Positions 53,153 through 64,000 of a DNA stretch of 64,000 nucleotides are shown here, piece by piece. Position numbers and translations under genes: made by a program. This DNA comes from Lautropia dentalis (lineage in GTDB: Bacteria; Pseudomonadota; Gammaproteobacteria; Burkholderiales; Burkholderiaceae_E): positions 1,506,619 through 1,570,618 of the forward strand of contig NZ_RRUE01000002.1 of assembly GCF_003892345.1 (NCBI RefSeq), read 5' to 3'. Numbering within the stretch: position 1 is the stretch's first letter; each line of letters starts with the position of its first letter. The notes under the pieces are model-generated. The model was not told the origin of the DNA, did no database searches, and saw only the letters and a program-made list of their open reading frames with translations.

Positions 53153-53992
53153 ATGTTGACGAAGAAATTTGTGCGGGGTGCACTGGTTCTGGCTTCCATG
53201 ACGGCACTGGCCGGATGTGCAGCGGCGGGCAACATGCTAGGCGGTTCGGTCACCAAGGGTAACAGCCCCAGTGATTCCCGCGGGGGCGCGGCCGGCAGTT
53301 CCAGCACCAATGCCAATGCCTCGCTGGAGCGCTGCCAGGCACCGTTGGGCACCATCGCCATGGATGATGGCCGGGATAAGGACTGGTACTCGGCCTTTGG
53401 CGAAGCCACCAAGGTCACGACGATCGAACCGCTGCTGCGCCTGGCCGTGCAGCAGTCGAACTGCTTCGTCATTACCTCCATCGGCAACAGCCGCACCGAA
53501 GCCAAGATTGCAGCCATTACGGACAGACAGCGCAATTCGGGCGAGTTCCGTGCCGGTTCCAAACAGCAGAAGGGCCAGCGCGTGGCGGCCGACTACCTGA
53601 TGGAACCGTCGATCATCATCGACAACGATTCCACTGGCAAGGTGGCCGGTGGTCTGGTGGGCATTTTCTCGCCGCTGGCCGGTGCGCTGGCAGGTTCGGT
53701 GGAACAGAAGGTGTCGGTGGTGACGCTGTCGCTGTATGACATCCGTTCGGGCGTGCAGATCTCGGCCTCCGAGGGCAATGCCACGGCGTCGAACTATGGG
53801 GCTGCCTTTGGCGCGCTGGGTGGCAGCATGGCCGGTGGTCTGGCGGGCTTTTCGCGCACGCCGGAGGGCAAGGCCACGGTGGCTGCCTTCATGGACGCCT
53901 ACAACAACATGGTGATCTCGCTGCGCGAGTACAAGGCGCAGCAGGTCAAGGGCGGCCTGGGCCGCGGTGGCGTGCTTAAGGTCGGTGACTGA
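53153..53992 (+). CDS. CsgG/HfaB-like lipoprotein
   Basis: 279 residues; AAGGA lies upstream of the ATG. Lipobox TALAGC, Cys near residue 22. The body has the CsgG-type pattern: PLLRLAVQQSNCFVITSIGN, VAADYLMEPSIII, and VVTLSLYDIRSGVQISASEG. CsgG proteins form outer-membrane secretion pores, but many relatives are simple envelope lipoproteins, and no curli genes are present. Gly-rich helical segments (AFGALGGSMAGGLAGF) follow. It converges on groEL. Confidence 0.8.
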   Translation: MLTKKFVRGALVLASMTALAGCAAAGNMLGGSVTKGNSPSDSRGGAAGSSSTNANASLERCQAPLGTIAMDDGRDKDWYSAFGEATKVTTIEPLLRLAVQQSNCFVITSIGNSRTEAKIAAITDRQRNSGEFRAGSKQQKGQRVAADYLMEPSIIIDNDSTGKVAGGLVGIFSPLAGALAGSVEQKVSVVTLSLYDIRSGVQISASEGNATASNYGAAFGALGGSMAGGLAGFSRTPEGKATVAAFMDAYNNMVISLREYKAQQVKGGLGRGGVLKVGD

Positions 53993-54033
53993 CGCAAGGG
54001 TCCGTTTGTCGACGGACCGGACGATGAAACCCA

Positions 54034-54067
54034 CCTGTCATGGGGAAGGGATGTTTCCCATGACAGG
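54034..54067. terminator. hairpin 1 between the CsgG-like gene and groEL
   Basis: CCTGTCATGGG-N12-CCCATGACAGG, a perfect 11-bp stem, without a T-run. Its CATGAC arms recall the dispersed repeat. Confidence 0.6.
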
Positions 54068-54082
54068 CGGCGTCAGGACAAC

Positions 54083-54119
54083 AGAAAGGCCGCGACGGTT
54101 GCCCGTACGCGGCCTTTCT
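54083..54119. terminator. bidirectional terminator between the CsgG-like gene and groEL
   Basis: AGAAAGGCCGCG-N13-CGCGGCCTTTCT, a perfect 12-bp stem whose A-rich and T-rich feet suit both strands. Confidence 0.85.
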
Positions 54120-54176
54120 GTGCCTGGGTTCGGCGGACGCCCCGCAGGGCGCCCGTGAGGACCGGCAGGGAAGGAC

Positions 54177-55955
<1,779 letters not shown>

Positions 55956-56037
55956 TCAGCGCTTCAGATGGGGGACTGCAGGCGGTGGGCTGCAGCGCGG
56001 GGCACCATGTGCGGGCGCCCGGGTGATGCGGCGGTGC

Positions 56038-56325
56038 TTACTGCACCACGGCCATGATGTCTTCTTCGCGCATGACCAGCAGCTCTTCGCCGTCGACCTT
56101 GACGGTCTGGCCGGAGTATTTGCCGAAGAGCACCTTGTCGCCGACCTTCACGGCCAGCGGACGAACCTTGCCATCGTCGGCGATCTTGCCGTCGCCCACG
56201 GCCAGGACTTCACCCTGGTCGGGTTTTTCGGCGGCATTTTCCGGCAGCACGATGCCGGAGGCGGTTTTGCGCTCGTTGTCGAGGCGCTTGATGATGACAC
56301 GGTCATGCAGAGGGCGCAGTTTCAT
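56038..56325 (-). CDS. groES: co-chaperonin GroES
   Basis: 95 residues, standard length. It starts [15 protein letters not shown], carries the mobile loop [19 protein letters not shown], and [20 protein letters not shown] follows. AGGAG precedes the ATG. It is the first gene of groES-groEL, controlled by the CIRCE site about 300 bp upstream. Confidence 0.99.
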   Translation of the reverse strand: MKLRPLHDRVIIKRLDNERKTASGIVLPENAAEKPDQGEVLAVGDGKIADDGKVRPLAVKVGDKVLFGKYSGQTVKVDGEELLVMREEDIMAVVQ

Positions 56326-56626
56326 TCAGTTCGCTCCTGAACAGGGTGAAAGGGAATGGTTGGATGTCCCCGGGAGACGGGCGACCGGGACCGCTGGCCG
56401 GGCATCCGGAAACGCCCGGGACAGAGCCGGGCGGATGCGGAAGGCCCGAATCCGGACGCACGGGGGCATCCGGAAGGGGGCAGCGGCAGCGGGGGCGCCG
56501 CGCCTTCCCGCCCGGTGAGACCGGGCCGGGACAGGGATGTCATCGAAACTGGGGACAGCCAGCACAAAGACAAGGGTGGAACGCAAAAAAATTTTTCGGG
56601 TTCGGGGTGGACCCGTCGGGTCCGTA

Positions 56627-56653
56627 TTGGCACTCCCGGGTCGAGAGTGCTAA
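56627..56653 (-). promoter_or_regulatory. CIRCE operator (HrcA site)
   Basis: TTGGCACTC-N9-GAGTGCTAA as read on the plus strand; the minus-strand left arm TTAGCACTC is perfect and the other arm has one mismatch to the consensus. It lies at the predicted start of groES transcription. HrcA repression is known for this site in many Betaproteobacteria. Confidence 0.92.
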
Positions 56654-56659
56654 CGCGCA

Positions 56660-56689
56660 ATGATAGACAAGGCGACAAGGGGGATGCAA
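56660..56689 (-). promoter_or_regulatory. sigma-70-type promoter for groES-groEL
   Basis: Minus strand: -35 TTGCAT (56684-56689), 18-bp spacer, -10 TATCAT (56660-56665). CIRCE begins 6 bp after the -10. I do not see a convincing sigma-32 promoter. The leader to groES is about 300 nt. Confidence 0.65.
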
Positions 56690-56756
56690 GGGGGGATGGA
56701 CGGTTCGGCAGCCCGGAAAAAGTGAGGGGAACATGTGTCGCAAGGGGTGGGGAGCC

Positions 56757-56783
56757 GGCGTGAGTGAGTCCATGATGCGCTCG
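56757..56783 (+). repeat. dispersed intergenic repeat, copy 15
   Basis: GGCGTGAGTGAGTCCATGAT followed by GCGCTCG. It lies between the divergent groES promoter and dacB. Confidence 0.55.
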
Positions 56784-56954
56784 AAGGGGCGGCAGGGGGA
56801 TGGATGGGGCAACTACCCGGATCTGCAAGGGTTGTTGCGTCCGGACTGCGGGGCAGCGGTTCGGGCGGGCGATTCGTCGGGGCGGGCGGTTCGTTCGTCC
56901 TGTGGGGCGGTCGCGACAGGGGCGCCGGGCGCAAGATGCCTTCTTTCGAGGTCA

Positions 56955-58565
56955 ATGGGGCAGAGGATGGGTGGGCAGAGGGCGAAGCGGCGCGTGAAAC
57001 GCGGGGTGCTGGTGGCGGGGGTGCTGCTGGCTGCGGGCATGGTGTCGCCTGCGTTCGGGGTGGTGAAGGGGGGATCGGGTCCTGCCCGGCTGGCCATGCT
57101 GGAATGGCCGCGTACCGATACGGGAGAACCTGCGCCGATCTCGGAAGCGGCGATGAGCGCGCTGGTGGTGGAGCGGCTGCGCCAGGCGGGCATTGCCGAA
57201 GAGGATTTCGGGCTGGCAGTGGTACCGCTGGGGCTCAACGGCGCCGAGGCAGTGGCTGCGGCGGGAGAAGTGGCTGCGGGGGCGCGTTTCGGTGGCACGC
57301 CGTTGCTGAAGGTGGCGCACCAGTCGGGACGGCCGTTCAACCCGGCTTCCACGATGAAGCTGGTGACGACCTATGCAGCCCTGTCGATGCTGGGGCCGGA
57401 CTACCGCTGGACGACGCGCTTCTACACTACCGGACCGATCAGAAATGGGGTGCTGCAGGGTGATCTGGTCATGCAGGGCGGGGGGGATCCGCACCTGGTG
57501 ATCGAGGACCTGCACGCGCTGATGGCCGATCTGCGGGCGCAGGGGCTGACGACGATTCGCGGCAATCTGGTGATCGACGACAGCCGCTTCGCGGTGGGAC
57601 CGGCCTATGGGAGTGCGTTCGATGGTGATGCCTCGCAGGCCTACAACGTGCGGCCATGGGCGGCGCTGACCAACTTCAAGGCCAGCAAACTGGTGGTGGA
57701 TCCGAAGTCTAAACAGCTGGTGCTGGATCCGCCGCTGGCCGATGTGCAGCTGCGCTATGACGTGAAGGTGCTCAGGGGCCGGTGCCGTGGCGGGGCGACG
57801 CGGGTGTCGGTGGCCGACGGGGCCACACCGGCCGGCCGGCCGCAGGTGGCGGTGAACGGGACGCAGGTCAGGGCCTGCGGGCCGCTGCAGTTCTATGCGG
57901 CCATGCTGGATCACCAGCAGTTCGTGCACGGCATCTTCAAGGCGGCCTGGAAGAACATGGGTGGCCAGTTCCTTGGCCGGACACGGATCGAACCGGGCGC
58001 GGCGAAGCGTGCGCGGCCGCTGTATGCATGGCAGTCGTCGCTGGACCTGGGCGAGGTGGTGCGCCAGATCAACAAGTTCAGCAACAACGTGATGACCCGG
58101 ATGCTGCTGCTGGAGATGGCGGCGGCGAAGGGACAGGGCGCGCTGGCGCCCGAGGTGGCGGGACAGTGGCTGCACGGCTGGTACCGGTCGCAGGGCATGC
58201 CGATGGCCTCGCTGACGATGGAGAATGGTTCGGGCCTGTCGCGGCAGGCGCGCATCTCGGCCGGTGACATGGTGGTGCTGCTGGCCCGGGCAGCCCAGAG
58301 CCCGCAGGCCCGGTGGTTCGAGCAGTCGCTGCCGGTGGTGGGCATCGACGGCACGATGAAGACGCGGCTGCGGCTGGATCCGGTGGCGGGACAGGCGCAG
58401 ATCAAGACCGGCACGCTGCAGGAGGTACGGGCCATTGCCGGCTACGTGACGGCAGCGTCGGGGCGGCGCTATGCGCTGTCGCTGATGATCAACGGAAAGT
58501 ACCCGGCCGAGCGGGTCCTGCATGCGCAGGACGAGCTGCTGCGGTGGGTGTACCGGCATGGGTAA
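56955..58565 (+). CDS. dacB: D-alanyl-D-alanine carboxypeptidase/endopeptidase (PBP4, S13)
   Basis: 536 residues from the ATG at 56955, chosen because a basic stretch and signal peptide (KRRVKRGVLVAGVLLAAGMV) follow directly; an in-frame ATG at 56733 would add 74 odd residues spanning a repeat copy. Active-site motifs of class C low-mass PBPs are present: PASTMK, FSNN and KTGT. A polar segment after SxxK matches the family's inserted domain. It trims peptidoglycan stems and cross-bridges in the periplasm. Confidence 0.93.
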   Translation: MGQRMGGQRAKRRVKRGVLVAGVLLAAGMVSPAFGVVKGGSGPARLAMLEWPRTDTGEPAPISEAAMSALVVERLRQAGIAEEDFGLAVVPLGLNGAEAVAAAGEVAAGARFGGTPLLKVAHQSGRPFNPASTMKLVTTYAALSMLGPDYRWTTRFYTTGPIRNGVLQGDLVMQGGGDPHLVIEDLHALMADLRAQGLTTIRGNLVIDDSRFAVGPAYGSAFDGDASQAYNVRPWAALTNFKASKLVVDPKSKQLVLDPPLADVQLRYDVKVLRGRCRGGATRVSVADGATPAGRPQVAVNGTQVRACGPLQFYAAMLDHQQFVHGIFKAAWKNMGGQFLGRTRIEPGAAKRARPLYAWQSSLDLGEVVRQINKFSNNVMTRMLLLEMAAAKGQGALAPEVAGQWLHGWYRSQGMPMASLTMENGSGLSRQARISAGDMVVLLARAAQSPQARWFEQSLPVVGIDGTMKTRLRLDPVAGQAQIKTGTLQEVRAIAGYVTAASGRRYALSLMINGKYPAERVLHAQDELLRWVYRHG

Positions 58566-58622
58566 AGCGGTATAGTTGTTGTGTCATGGTTGGGGTGTGA
58601 ATCACCCCGTGAAGGATTGGCA

Positions 58623-59567
58623 ATGAGTCCGTTTGCCCGGGGTGTGGGGCTGTGCATGCTGTCGCAGGTACTGTTTGGTGTGCTGTATCTGTTCAGTCAC
58701 TGGATGGCACCGGTCAGCGGGACGGATGTGTTTGCGCTGCGGGTGATGGTGATGCTGGCGGCGCTGCTGCTGTTGCTGGGGGCCTCCCGGGCGGGGTTGG
58801 GTGCGCTGGAGCATCTGGTGCGGCAGCAGCTGGGGCACGGCGTGTGGCGCTGGGTGGTGTTCCTGGTGGGCACACTGATCGTGGCCAGCCAGCAGTGGCT
58901 GTTCATGTGGGGGCCGGTCAACGGCGAGGGCGTGAATGTGGCCATCGGGTACTTTCTGTACCCGCTGGGCATGGCGCTGGCGGCCCGGGTATGGCTGAAG
59001 GAACGGCTCAACCGCCGTCAGCTGCTGGCCCTGGGGCTGGCCGTGCTGGGGGTGGCGCACGAGGTATGGGCCACGCGCAGTTTCTCCTGGGCCTCGCTGT
59101 GGGTGTGCGTGCTGTTTCCGCCCTATTATCTGAGCCGCCGCGTGATGGGCATTCCGGCGCTGCCGGGGCTGACGCTGGACCTGTGCCTGACGGTGCCGGT
59201 GATGCTGGTGTACCTGATGGTGCACGGCGATGCGCTGGCCGTGGTGCGCGACGAGCCGCGTTACTGGCTGCTGCTGCCGGCGCTGGGGCTGGTGAGTTCG
59301 GTGGGTATGGTGGCGCATCTGTGCGCCGGGCTGCTGCTGCCCTTCGGGCTGTTTGCGCTGCTCAGCTATACGGAGCCGGTACTGCTGTTTCTGGCCGCGG
59401 TACTGGTGCTGGATGCGCCGGTGAGCGCGGGGGCGTGGTGGACTTATGGGCCGATCTGGGCGGCGCTGATGCTGCTGGCCTGGGATGGGCTGCGGCAGTG
59501 GCGGCGGTCGCGGCGGGTGGGGGCGGCTGGGGTTGTGAAACGGGTGGAGGCGGTGAAGCTGGCCTGA
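58623..59567 (+). CDS. RarD-type EamA/DMT transporter
   Basis: 314 residues with ten helices, from the ATG at 58623 with AAGGA upstream. VLFGVLYLFSHWMAPVSGTD, WLFMWGPVNGEGVNVAIGYF and the LSYTEPVLLFLAA end match the RarD group of drug/metabolite transporters. The substrate is unknown. It stands alone; the 236 bp after it (59568-59803) hold no supported gene. Confidence 0.88.
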   Translation: MSPFARGVGLCMLSQVLFGVLYLFSHWMAPVSGTDVFALRVMVMLAALLLLLGASRAGLGALEHLVRQQLGHGVWRWVVFLVGTLIVASQQWLFMWGPVNGEGVNVAIGYFLYPLGMALAARVWLKERLNRRQLLALGLAVLGVAHEVWATRSFSWASLWVCVLFPPYYLSRRVMGIPALPGLTLDLCLTVPVMLVYLMVHGDALAVVRDEPRYWLLLPALGLVSSVGMVAHLCAGLLLPFGLFALLSYTEPVLLFLAAVLVLDAPVSAGAWWTYGPIWAALMLLAWDGLRQWRRSRRVGAAGVVKRVEAVKLA

Positions 59568-59803
59568 GTGACAATGCCCGGACGCCGCGGAAGAGCATTG
59601 TTTCCGGAAGAAACGCCCGGTGCTGGACAGGCTGACGGTCTTTTACGAAAGCTTCGCCGGGCTGACGACACTGACGGAAGAGGGCTGAGGGGAAGGTGCC
59701 TGCTGGATATTTCCCGTGCTTCGTCCTCCGGTCATGCATGGTCTCTTCCACCGTGCGTGGGATTGCAGCCCGGCCTCCTGCGTGTAACCGATGACGGCAG
59801 GTT

Positions 59804-60232
59804 TCACTGCAGCCGGAACACCTCATCCAGCCTTTGCGCCGTGAGTGCCTGATCAGTCCAGCGGTCCATCTGTTCCAGGCTGGCCTGCTGCAGCCGCTGT
59901 TCGGTGACTGTATCCAGAGGGCCGAAGCGGCTGACCAGCAGCTTGGCCAGTATCCTGCGCTGGGTGCGCTCGGCTCCCAGCTGGATGCCTTCCTGGCGAC
60001 CGCGTTCTTCACCCAGCTGGATACCTTCTTCCCGGCCACTTTCCCGGCCCTGCAGGATGCCCTGCTGGACCCCTTGCCGAATGCCTTCCTGCCGGCCCTG
60101 TTCCAGCCAGCGTTGCGTGAATGCGCCCATCTTTCTGTTCTCCGTGGGGTAGAGCTGTTCGTAGAGCCGCCACTCTTCGGCGGTCAGTGTGAGGTAGGTT
60201 TCGATGAAGTGCAGACTCAGATATCCGACCCA
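59804..60232 (-). pseudogene. remnant of an Rpn-family nuclease (C-terminal part)
   Basis: About 140 residues are readable with no credible start. LHFIETYLTLTAEEWRLYEQ is followed by the family's Gln/Gly/Arg/Glu repeats (RQEGIRQGVQQGILQGRESG and more) and a DUF4351-like end (ILAKLLVSRFGPLDTVTEQR). Rpn proteins (PF12784-type, transposase_31) carry an N-terminal PD-(D/E)XK nuclease domain, which is missing. The fragment overlaps the end of chaC in another frame, so the N-terminal part was lost at that junction. Confidence 0.7.
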
Positions 60233-60912
60233 TACGCCCGTACGGCGGCGATCAGGTCGCTGATGTAGGGGTCGTGGATGTGCTGGCTGGCCAGGGCATC
60301 GTCCAGTTCGAGCAGGTAGTCGATGTTGTGCCCGAGGTGGCCGGTGGCGTTGGCGATGATGGGGGCGACGGTGGCCACCGAGGTGTCGGTCTCGTACCAA
60401 GGCTGGGCCGGCGTCATGACGAAGACGATGGACTGCACGAGCCGGCCGTCGGCCAGGCGGACATCCTGCCAGAGGGGGAGATAGGTGCCGCCGATCATCT
60501 CCCGCATCCAGACGATCAGCAGCTCTTCGCGCAGTTCCTCCTCGCGCAGCCGGAAGGCGATGCCGGTGGTGGCGCTCATCTCGCGGCCGCGGGCCAGGGC
60601 CAGCATGCGGCCGGGCTGTTCGGGGGTGCCACGCCCGGCCGTGAGCTTCATGCAGAAGCTGCGGTGCCAGCCACGCAGGGTGGCCTGCTGCTGTTCGGCG
60701 GTGTGGATGAGGGGGTTCCAGATGAGGGAGCCGTAGGCGAAGATCCAGACTGGCGCGAAAGGGTCGGGGCGCTGGGCCAGCATGTGGTCCAGCGATGCTT
60801 CGAGCTGTTCGCGCGTCCACCACTGGCCGGGAATCTTTGCAAAGGAGCGGATGTAGTCGCCGCTCTGCAGGAATTCGCGGGTGAGGGGGCTGGGTTTGGG
60901 CGTTCGTTTCAT
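60217..60912 (-). CDS. chaC: glutathione-specific gamma-glutamylcyclotransferase
   Basis: 231 residues. The fold's substrate loop WIFAYGSLIWNP is present, followed by GWHRSFCMKLTAGRGTPEQP and the catalytic glutamate region (LREEELREELLIVWMREM). It cleaves glutathione to 5-oxoproline and Cys-Gly in the cytoplasm. It lies 15 bp downstream of ggt on the same strand, so both glutathione-degrading enzymes are co-transcribed. Its last 16 bp overlap the Rpn remnant. Confidence 0.93.
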   Translation of the reverse strand: MKRTPKPSPLTREFLQSGDYIRSFAKIPGQWWTREQLEASLDHMLAQRPDPFAPVWIFAYGSLIWNPLIHTAEQQQATLRGWHRSFCMKLTAGRGTPEQPGRMLALARGREMSATTGIAFRLREEELREELLIVWMREMIGGTYLPLWQDVRLADGRLVQSIVFVMTPAQPWYETDTSVATVAPIIANATGHLGHNIDYLLELDDALASQHIHDPYISDLIAAVRAYGSDI

Positions 60913-60927
60913 CTGGAACCTGCAGCC

Positions 60928-62817
60928 TCAGTACCCGACGGTCAGGCCGTCCGGGTTGCGCGGGTCGGAGTAGCCCCAGAGTTCGCCCTGCTCGGCCTGG
61001 ATGGTCTGGGAGCGGCCCATGGCGGCTTTTTCGACGACGTTGTGGCCTCGCTGCTTCAGCAGTTCGATGGTGTCGACGGGGAAGCCGCGCTCGACGCGCA
61101 GTTCATCGGGCGTCCACTGGTGATGGAAGCGTGGGGCGGCTGCGGCTTCGGCCGGGTTCATGCCGTGGTCGACGGCATTGCTGACGGTTTCCAGCACGGT
61201 GGTGATGATGCGCGCGCCGCCCGGGGTGCCGGTGACCAGCCAGGGCTTGCCCTTCCTGAGCACGAAGGTGGGGGTCATGGACGAGAGTGGCCGTTTGCGC
61301 GGGCCGACGGCATTGGCTTCACCGCCGACCAGGCCGTAGGCGTTGGGCACGCCCGGCTTGACGGAGAAGTCATCCATTTCGTTGTTGAGCAGGATGCCGG
61401 TGCCCGGGGCGACGATGCCGGTGCCGAAGTTGGTGTTCAGCGTGTAGGTGACGGCCACGGCGTTGCCTTTGGCATCCATGACCGAGTAGTGGGTGGTCTG
61501 GTCGCTTTCGTAGGGCTGGGGTTTGCCGGGCTTGATGTCCTTCGCCGGTTTGGCCTGGGCGGGGTCGATCTGGCCGCGCAGCAGGGCGGCGTATTTGCGC
61601 GAGGTCAGCCCGGTCACGGGAACCTGCACGAAGTCGGGGTCACCCAGGTATTCCGCCCGGTCGGCGTAGGCCAGTTTCATGGCTTCGGCCATGTGGTGGA
61701 CGGTCTGGGCGCTGTTCTGGCCCCAGGTGCCGATGGGCCAGCCATCCATGATGTTGAGCATCTGGACGAGGTGGACGCCGCCGGACGACGGGGGCGGCAT
61801 GGTGACCACTTCGAACTGGCGATAGCTGCCCCGGATGGGGGTACGCTCGACGGCCTTGTAGCCGGCCAGGTCCGCAGCGGTGATCAGGCCGTGATGGCGC
61901 TGGCTGTCGGCCACGATCTTTCTGGCAATGGGGCCCTTGTAGAAGGCATCGGGGCCCTCGGCGGCGATGAGCTTGAGGCTGGCGGCCAGGTCTTTCTGGA
62001 CCAGTTTGTCACCGGCCTTGAGGGGGGCGCCGTTTCTCCAGAAGATGGCGCGGGAAGACGGCCATTTGCCGAGGGTTTCGCGCTCGGTTTTGAGCTTGGC
62101 GGCCAGCGGGGCGGTGATGGTGAAGCCCTTCTCGGCCAGGGTGATGGCGGGGGCCATCACGCGCGTGAGCGGCAGGCGGCCCCATTTCTTCTGGGCGTGG
62201 GTCAGGCCGGCGACGGTGCCCGGAACGCCCACGGCTGCGTGGGTGTAGAGCGATTTGCCGTCGATGACGTTGCCCTTCTTGTCCTGAAAGACCGTTTTGG
62301 TGGCGGCGGCAGGGGCGGTTTCACGGAAGTCGAGGGCGACATATTCACCGCTGCGGGCGTCGTGCACCATCATGAAGCCGCCACCGCCGATGTTGCCGGC
62401 ATTGGGCAGAACGACGGCCAGCGCGAAGCCGACGGCTACGGCGGCATCGATGGCGTTGCCGCCAGCCTTGAGGATGTCGACGCCGACTTCACTGGCCAGC
62501 GCCTGTTCGCTGGCCACCATGCCGCGTTTGGCCACCACGGGATGGAAGACATCCATCTGGGCGTCGTAGCGGGCGGCAGCGGCCTGGGTGAGCTGGGCGC
62601 TGCGAATGGCAATGTCGGGCGAGGCCAGCCGGTCGGTCTGCTCCTTGCTGAGCGGGCCGGTGGTGGTGAGGCTGCAGGCGCTCAGGGTGAGGGCCAGCAG
62701 GGCGGCCAGCGGGGCGGCTGGCCGCAGGCCGTGGCGGCGGTGCGGACGGGGGCCGGTGACGGGGGTGCCGTGCTGGCCGGGTCTGGCGGGTGCGTGCGGG
62801 GGGGCTGCGCGCAGCAT
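60928..62817 (-). CDS. ggt: gamma-glutamyltranspeptidase, predicted lipoprotein
   Basis: 629 residues. The leader is long and basic, ending in a lipobox-like LTLSAC (Cys near residue 48) instead of a plain signal peptide. The body carries ALASEVGVDILKAGGNAIDAA-type sequence, and the autoprocessing site is DQTTHYSV with the Thr nucleophile, near residue 440. PPPSSGG follows the usual pattern in the large subunit. It transfers or hydrolyses gamma-glutamyl groups of extracellular or periplasmic glutathione. It precedes chaC. Confidence 0.94.
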   Translation of the reverse strand: MLRAAPPHAPARPGQHGTPVTGPRPHRRHGLRPAAPLAALLALTLSACSLTTTGPLSKEQTDRLASPDIAIRSAQLTQAAAARYDAQMDVFHPVVAKRGMVASEQALASEVGVDILKAGGNAIDAAVAVGFALAVVLPNAGNIGGGGFMMVHDARSGEYVALDFRETAPAAATKTVFQDKKGNVIDGKSLYTHAAVGVPGTVAGLTHAQKKWGRLPLTRVMAPAITLAEKGFTITAPLAAKLKTERETLGKWPSSRAIFWRNGAPLKAGDKLVQKDLAASLKLIAAEGPDAFYKGPIARKIVADSQRHHGLITAADLAGYKAVERTPIRGSYRQFEVVTMPPPSSGGVHLVQMLNIMDGWPIGTWGQNSAQTVHHMAEAMKLAYADRAEYLGDPDFVQVPVTGLTSRKYAALLRGQIDPAQAKPAKDIKPGKPQPYESDQTTHYSVMDAKGNAVAVTYTLNTNFGTGIVAPGTGILLNNEMDDFSVKPGVPNAYGLVGGEANAVGPRKRPLSSMTPTFVLRKGKPWLVTGTPGGARIITTVLETVSNAVDHGMNPAEAAAAPRFHHQWTPDELRVERGFPVDTIELLKQRGHNVVEKAAMGRSQTIQAEQGELWGYSDPRNPDGLTVGY

Positions 62818-63140
62818 GGGATGGTTCTCCTCGAAACGTGTCAGGGTCGCGGTGGCGGTCTTGCCGGTCTGGCCCGATGGACAGGCCGGATGGTTGGGCC
62901 GCAGCGCTCCATTGGGGGCTCCGGTGCCGGATCTGCGAGGAAATCGCAGAACCTGCCCATGTTGCAGGCAGGCGTCGGCATCGAGGGGGCCTTGTCGAAA
63001 TGTTTTGATTTGTCAGTTTATAACAAAGGGCGTGGCTCTGGCCGATCAGTATCCGGGGGGTGGATGCGGGTTTGGCGGGAAAACTGGCTGAAAAGGGGGC
63101 GACGTGCTGCAGGATCCTTTCAGTCGGTAGATCCAGGGGG

Positions 63141-63170
63141 TGGGGATGAATGAGTCCATGACACGCTCCA
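63141..63170 (+). repeat. dispersed intergenic repeat, copy 16
   Basis: GGGGATGAATGAGTCCATGA followed by CACGCTCC. It lies in the 487-bp ggt-ubiD spacer, which holds no gene. Confidence 0.8.
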
Positions 63171-63304
63171 GGGTTCCCGGGACATTCCAGGGACTAGGCC
63201 CGACTACGGCCCGCAGAGGCTGCGCGGGCCCGGAAGTTCCCGGCCGTCCGGGATCTGGCCACAGAAAGATAGGGAACGTTGCCGCCCAAGGGGAGTGATG
63301 CAGC

Positions 63305-64000
63305 TCAGAGACCCAGATCTTTCCACAGCGCATCGACCCGGGCCTTCACCTGGTCGGGCATGACGATGGGCGTGCCCCACTCGCGGGTGGTCTCGCCGGG
63401 CCACTTGTTGGTGGCGTCGATGCCCATTTTCGAACCGAGGCCGCTGACGGGGGAGGCGAAGTCGAGGTAGTCGATGGGGGTGTTCTCGACCAGGGTCAGG
63501 TCGCGTGCCGGGTCGACGCGGGTGGTCATGGCCCAGATGACTTCCTGCCAGTTGCGGATGTCGATGTCATCATCGACGACGATGATGAATTTTGTGTACA
63601 TGAACTGTCGCAGGAAGCTCCAGATGCCGAACATGACACGCTTGGCATGGCCGGCATAGGCCTTCTTCATGGAGACGACGGCCAGCCGGTAGGAGCAGCC
63701 TTCGGGGGGCAGATAGAAGTCGGTGATCTCGGGGAACTGCCGGGTGAGCAGCGGTACGAACACCTCGTTGAGCGCCACGCCGAGCACGGCCGGTTCGTCG
63801 GGCGGCTTGCCGGTGTAGGTGGAATGGTAGAGGGCGTTGCGACGGTGGGTGAGGCGGTTCACGGTGAAGACAGGGAACCAGTCCTGCTCGTTGTAGTAGC
63901 CGGTGTGGTCGCCGTAGGGGCCTTCGAGAGCCATTTCGTAGCCGGTCAGGGCGGCCGGGGGCAACGGCCCCTGCCAGCCCAGGCGGCGGGCGTGCGCCAG
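63305..64000 (-). CDS. ubiD: UbiD-family decarboxylase (3' part; 5' end beyond window)
   Basis: 232 codons to the window edge, the C-terminal half of a protein of about 490-520 residues. [56 protein letters not shown] and the [10 protein letters not shown] end are those of 3-octaprenyl-4-hydroxybenzoate decarboxylase, including the prenyl-FMN/metal-site acidic run. It acts in ubiquinone synthesis with UbiX. Confidence 0.95.
   Translation of the reverse strand: MAHARRLGWQGPLPPAALTGYEMALEGPYGDHTGYYNEQDWFPVFTVNRLTHRRNALYHSTYTGKPPDEPAVLGVALNEVFVPLLTRQFPEITDFYLPPEGCSYRLAVVSMKKAYAGHAKRVMFGIWSFLRQFMYTKFIIVVDDDIDIRNWQEVIWAMTTRVDPARDLTLVENTPIDYLDFASPVSGLGSKMGIDATNKWPGETTREWGTPIVMPDQVKARVDALWKDLGL

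Noticed and set aside
59600..59690. Short plus-strand frame (VLDRLTVFYESFAGLT...) after the RarD-like gene
   Set aside because: About 22 residues without a start or domain. It may be a relic of another gene but cannot be supported.

Overview
The window reads as a GC-rich (roughly two-thirds G+C) betaproteobacterial chromosome of the order Burkholderiales. The evidence is the mycobacterial-type PyrF, a groES-groEL operon under a CIRCE operator, the phoH-ybeY-lnt order, a fused PxpB-PxpC, and paired DUF1501/DUF1800 genes. A Lautropia-like genus is my guess and is not proven by the sequence.

Layout. 1-8.7 kb: a decaying siderophore-uptake island of the yersiniabactin/pyochelin type, all on the minus strand. 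It has two AraC regulators (one broken), a FyuA-like TonB receptor (broken), an RhtX/FptX/YbtX-like MFS permease, a methyltransferase and a YbtP/YbtQ-like pair of ABC half-transporters (one cut by the window edge). 8.9-13.3 kb: three translationally coupled genes, pxpA, pxpBC and a biotin carboxylase fused to a biotin carrier. 13.6-17.3 kb: an unknown coiled-coil protein, a small DUF3649-like membrane protein and three tandem DUF29 genes. 17.4-21.2 kb: lnt, ybeY, phoH. 21.5-26.6 kb: a very large FecR/proline-stalk/TbpB-barrel protein and a Slam-like outer-membrane protein. 26.6-28.7 kb: miaB and a hypothetical gene. 28.9-36.6 kb: a cobalamin cluster, btuF-cobO-cobQ-cobT-cobS-cobC-like. 36.6-41.8 kb: azlCD, a CAT-anticodon tRNA, pyrF, serC and an OmpA-like lipoprotein. 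41.9-47.7 kb: Bcr/CflA efflux, a ParE-type toxin-antitoxin pair, an ABC exporter, a Panacea-domain protein, a copper chaperone and a PACE transporter. 47.9-54 kb: DUF1501/DUF1800 and two lipoproteins. 54.2-64 kb: groEL, groES, dacB, rarD-like, an Rpn remnant, chaC, ggt and the 3' part of ubiD.

How genes fit together. GGT and ChaC (right end) release 5-oxoproline from glutathione and gamma-glutamyl peptides, and the Pxp proteins (left end) consume 5-oxoproline, so the window holds both halves of a glutathione-breakdown route. The cob genes attach the lower ligand and adenosyl group to corrinoids and import cobalamin-type compounds; cobU/cobP, cbiB and btuCD are not in the window. The Slam-like protein probably displays or secretes the FecR/TbpB-barrel protein.

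Two features run through the whole window. First, a dispersed intergenic repeat with core near GGGACGAATGMGTCCATGAC occurs at least 16 times, in both orientations. Second, many ordinary enzymes (Lnt, CobQ, PyrF, the ABC exporter, BtuF, the CobC-like phosphatase, PxpBC, the biotin carboxylase) carry low-complexity insertions, some built from exact 9-bp tandem repeats.
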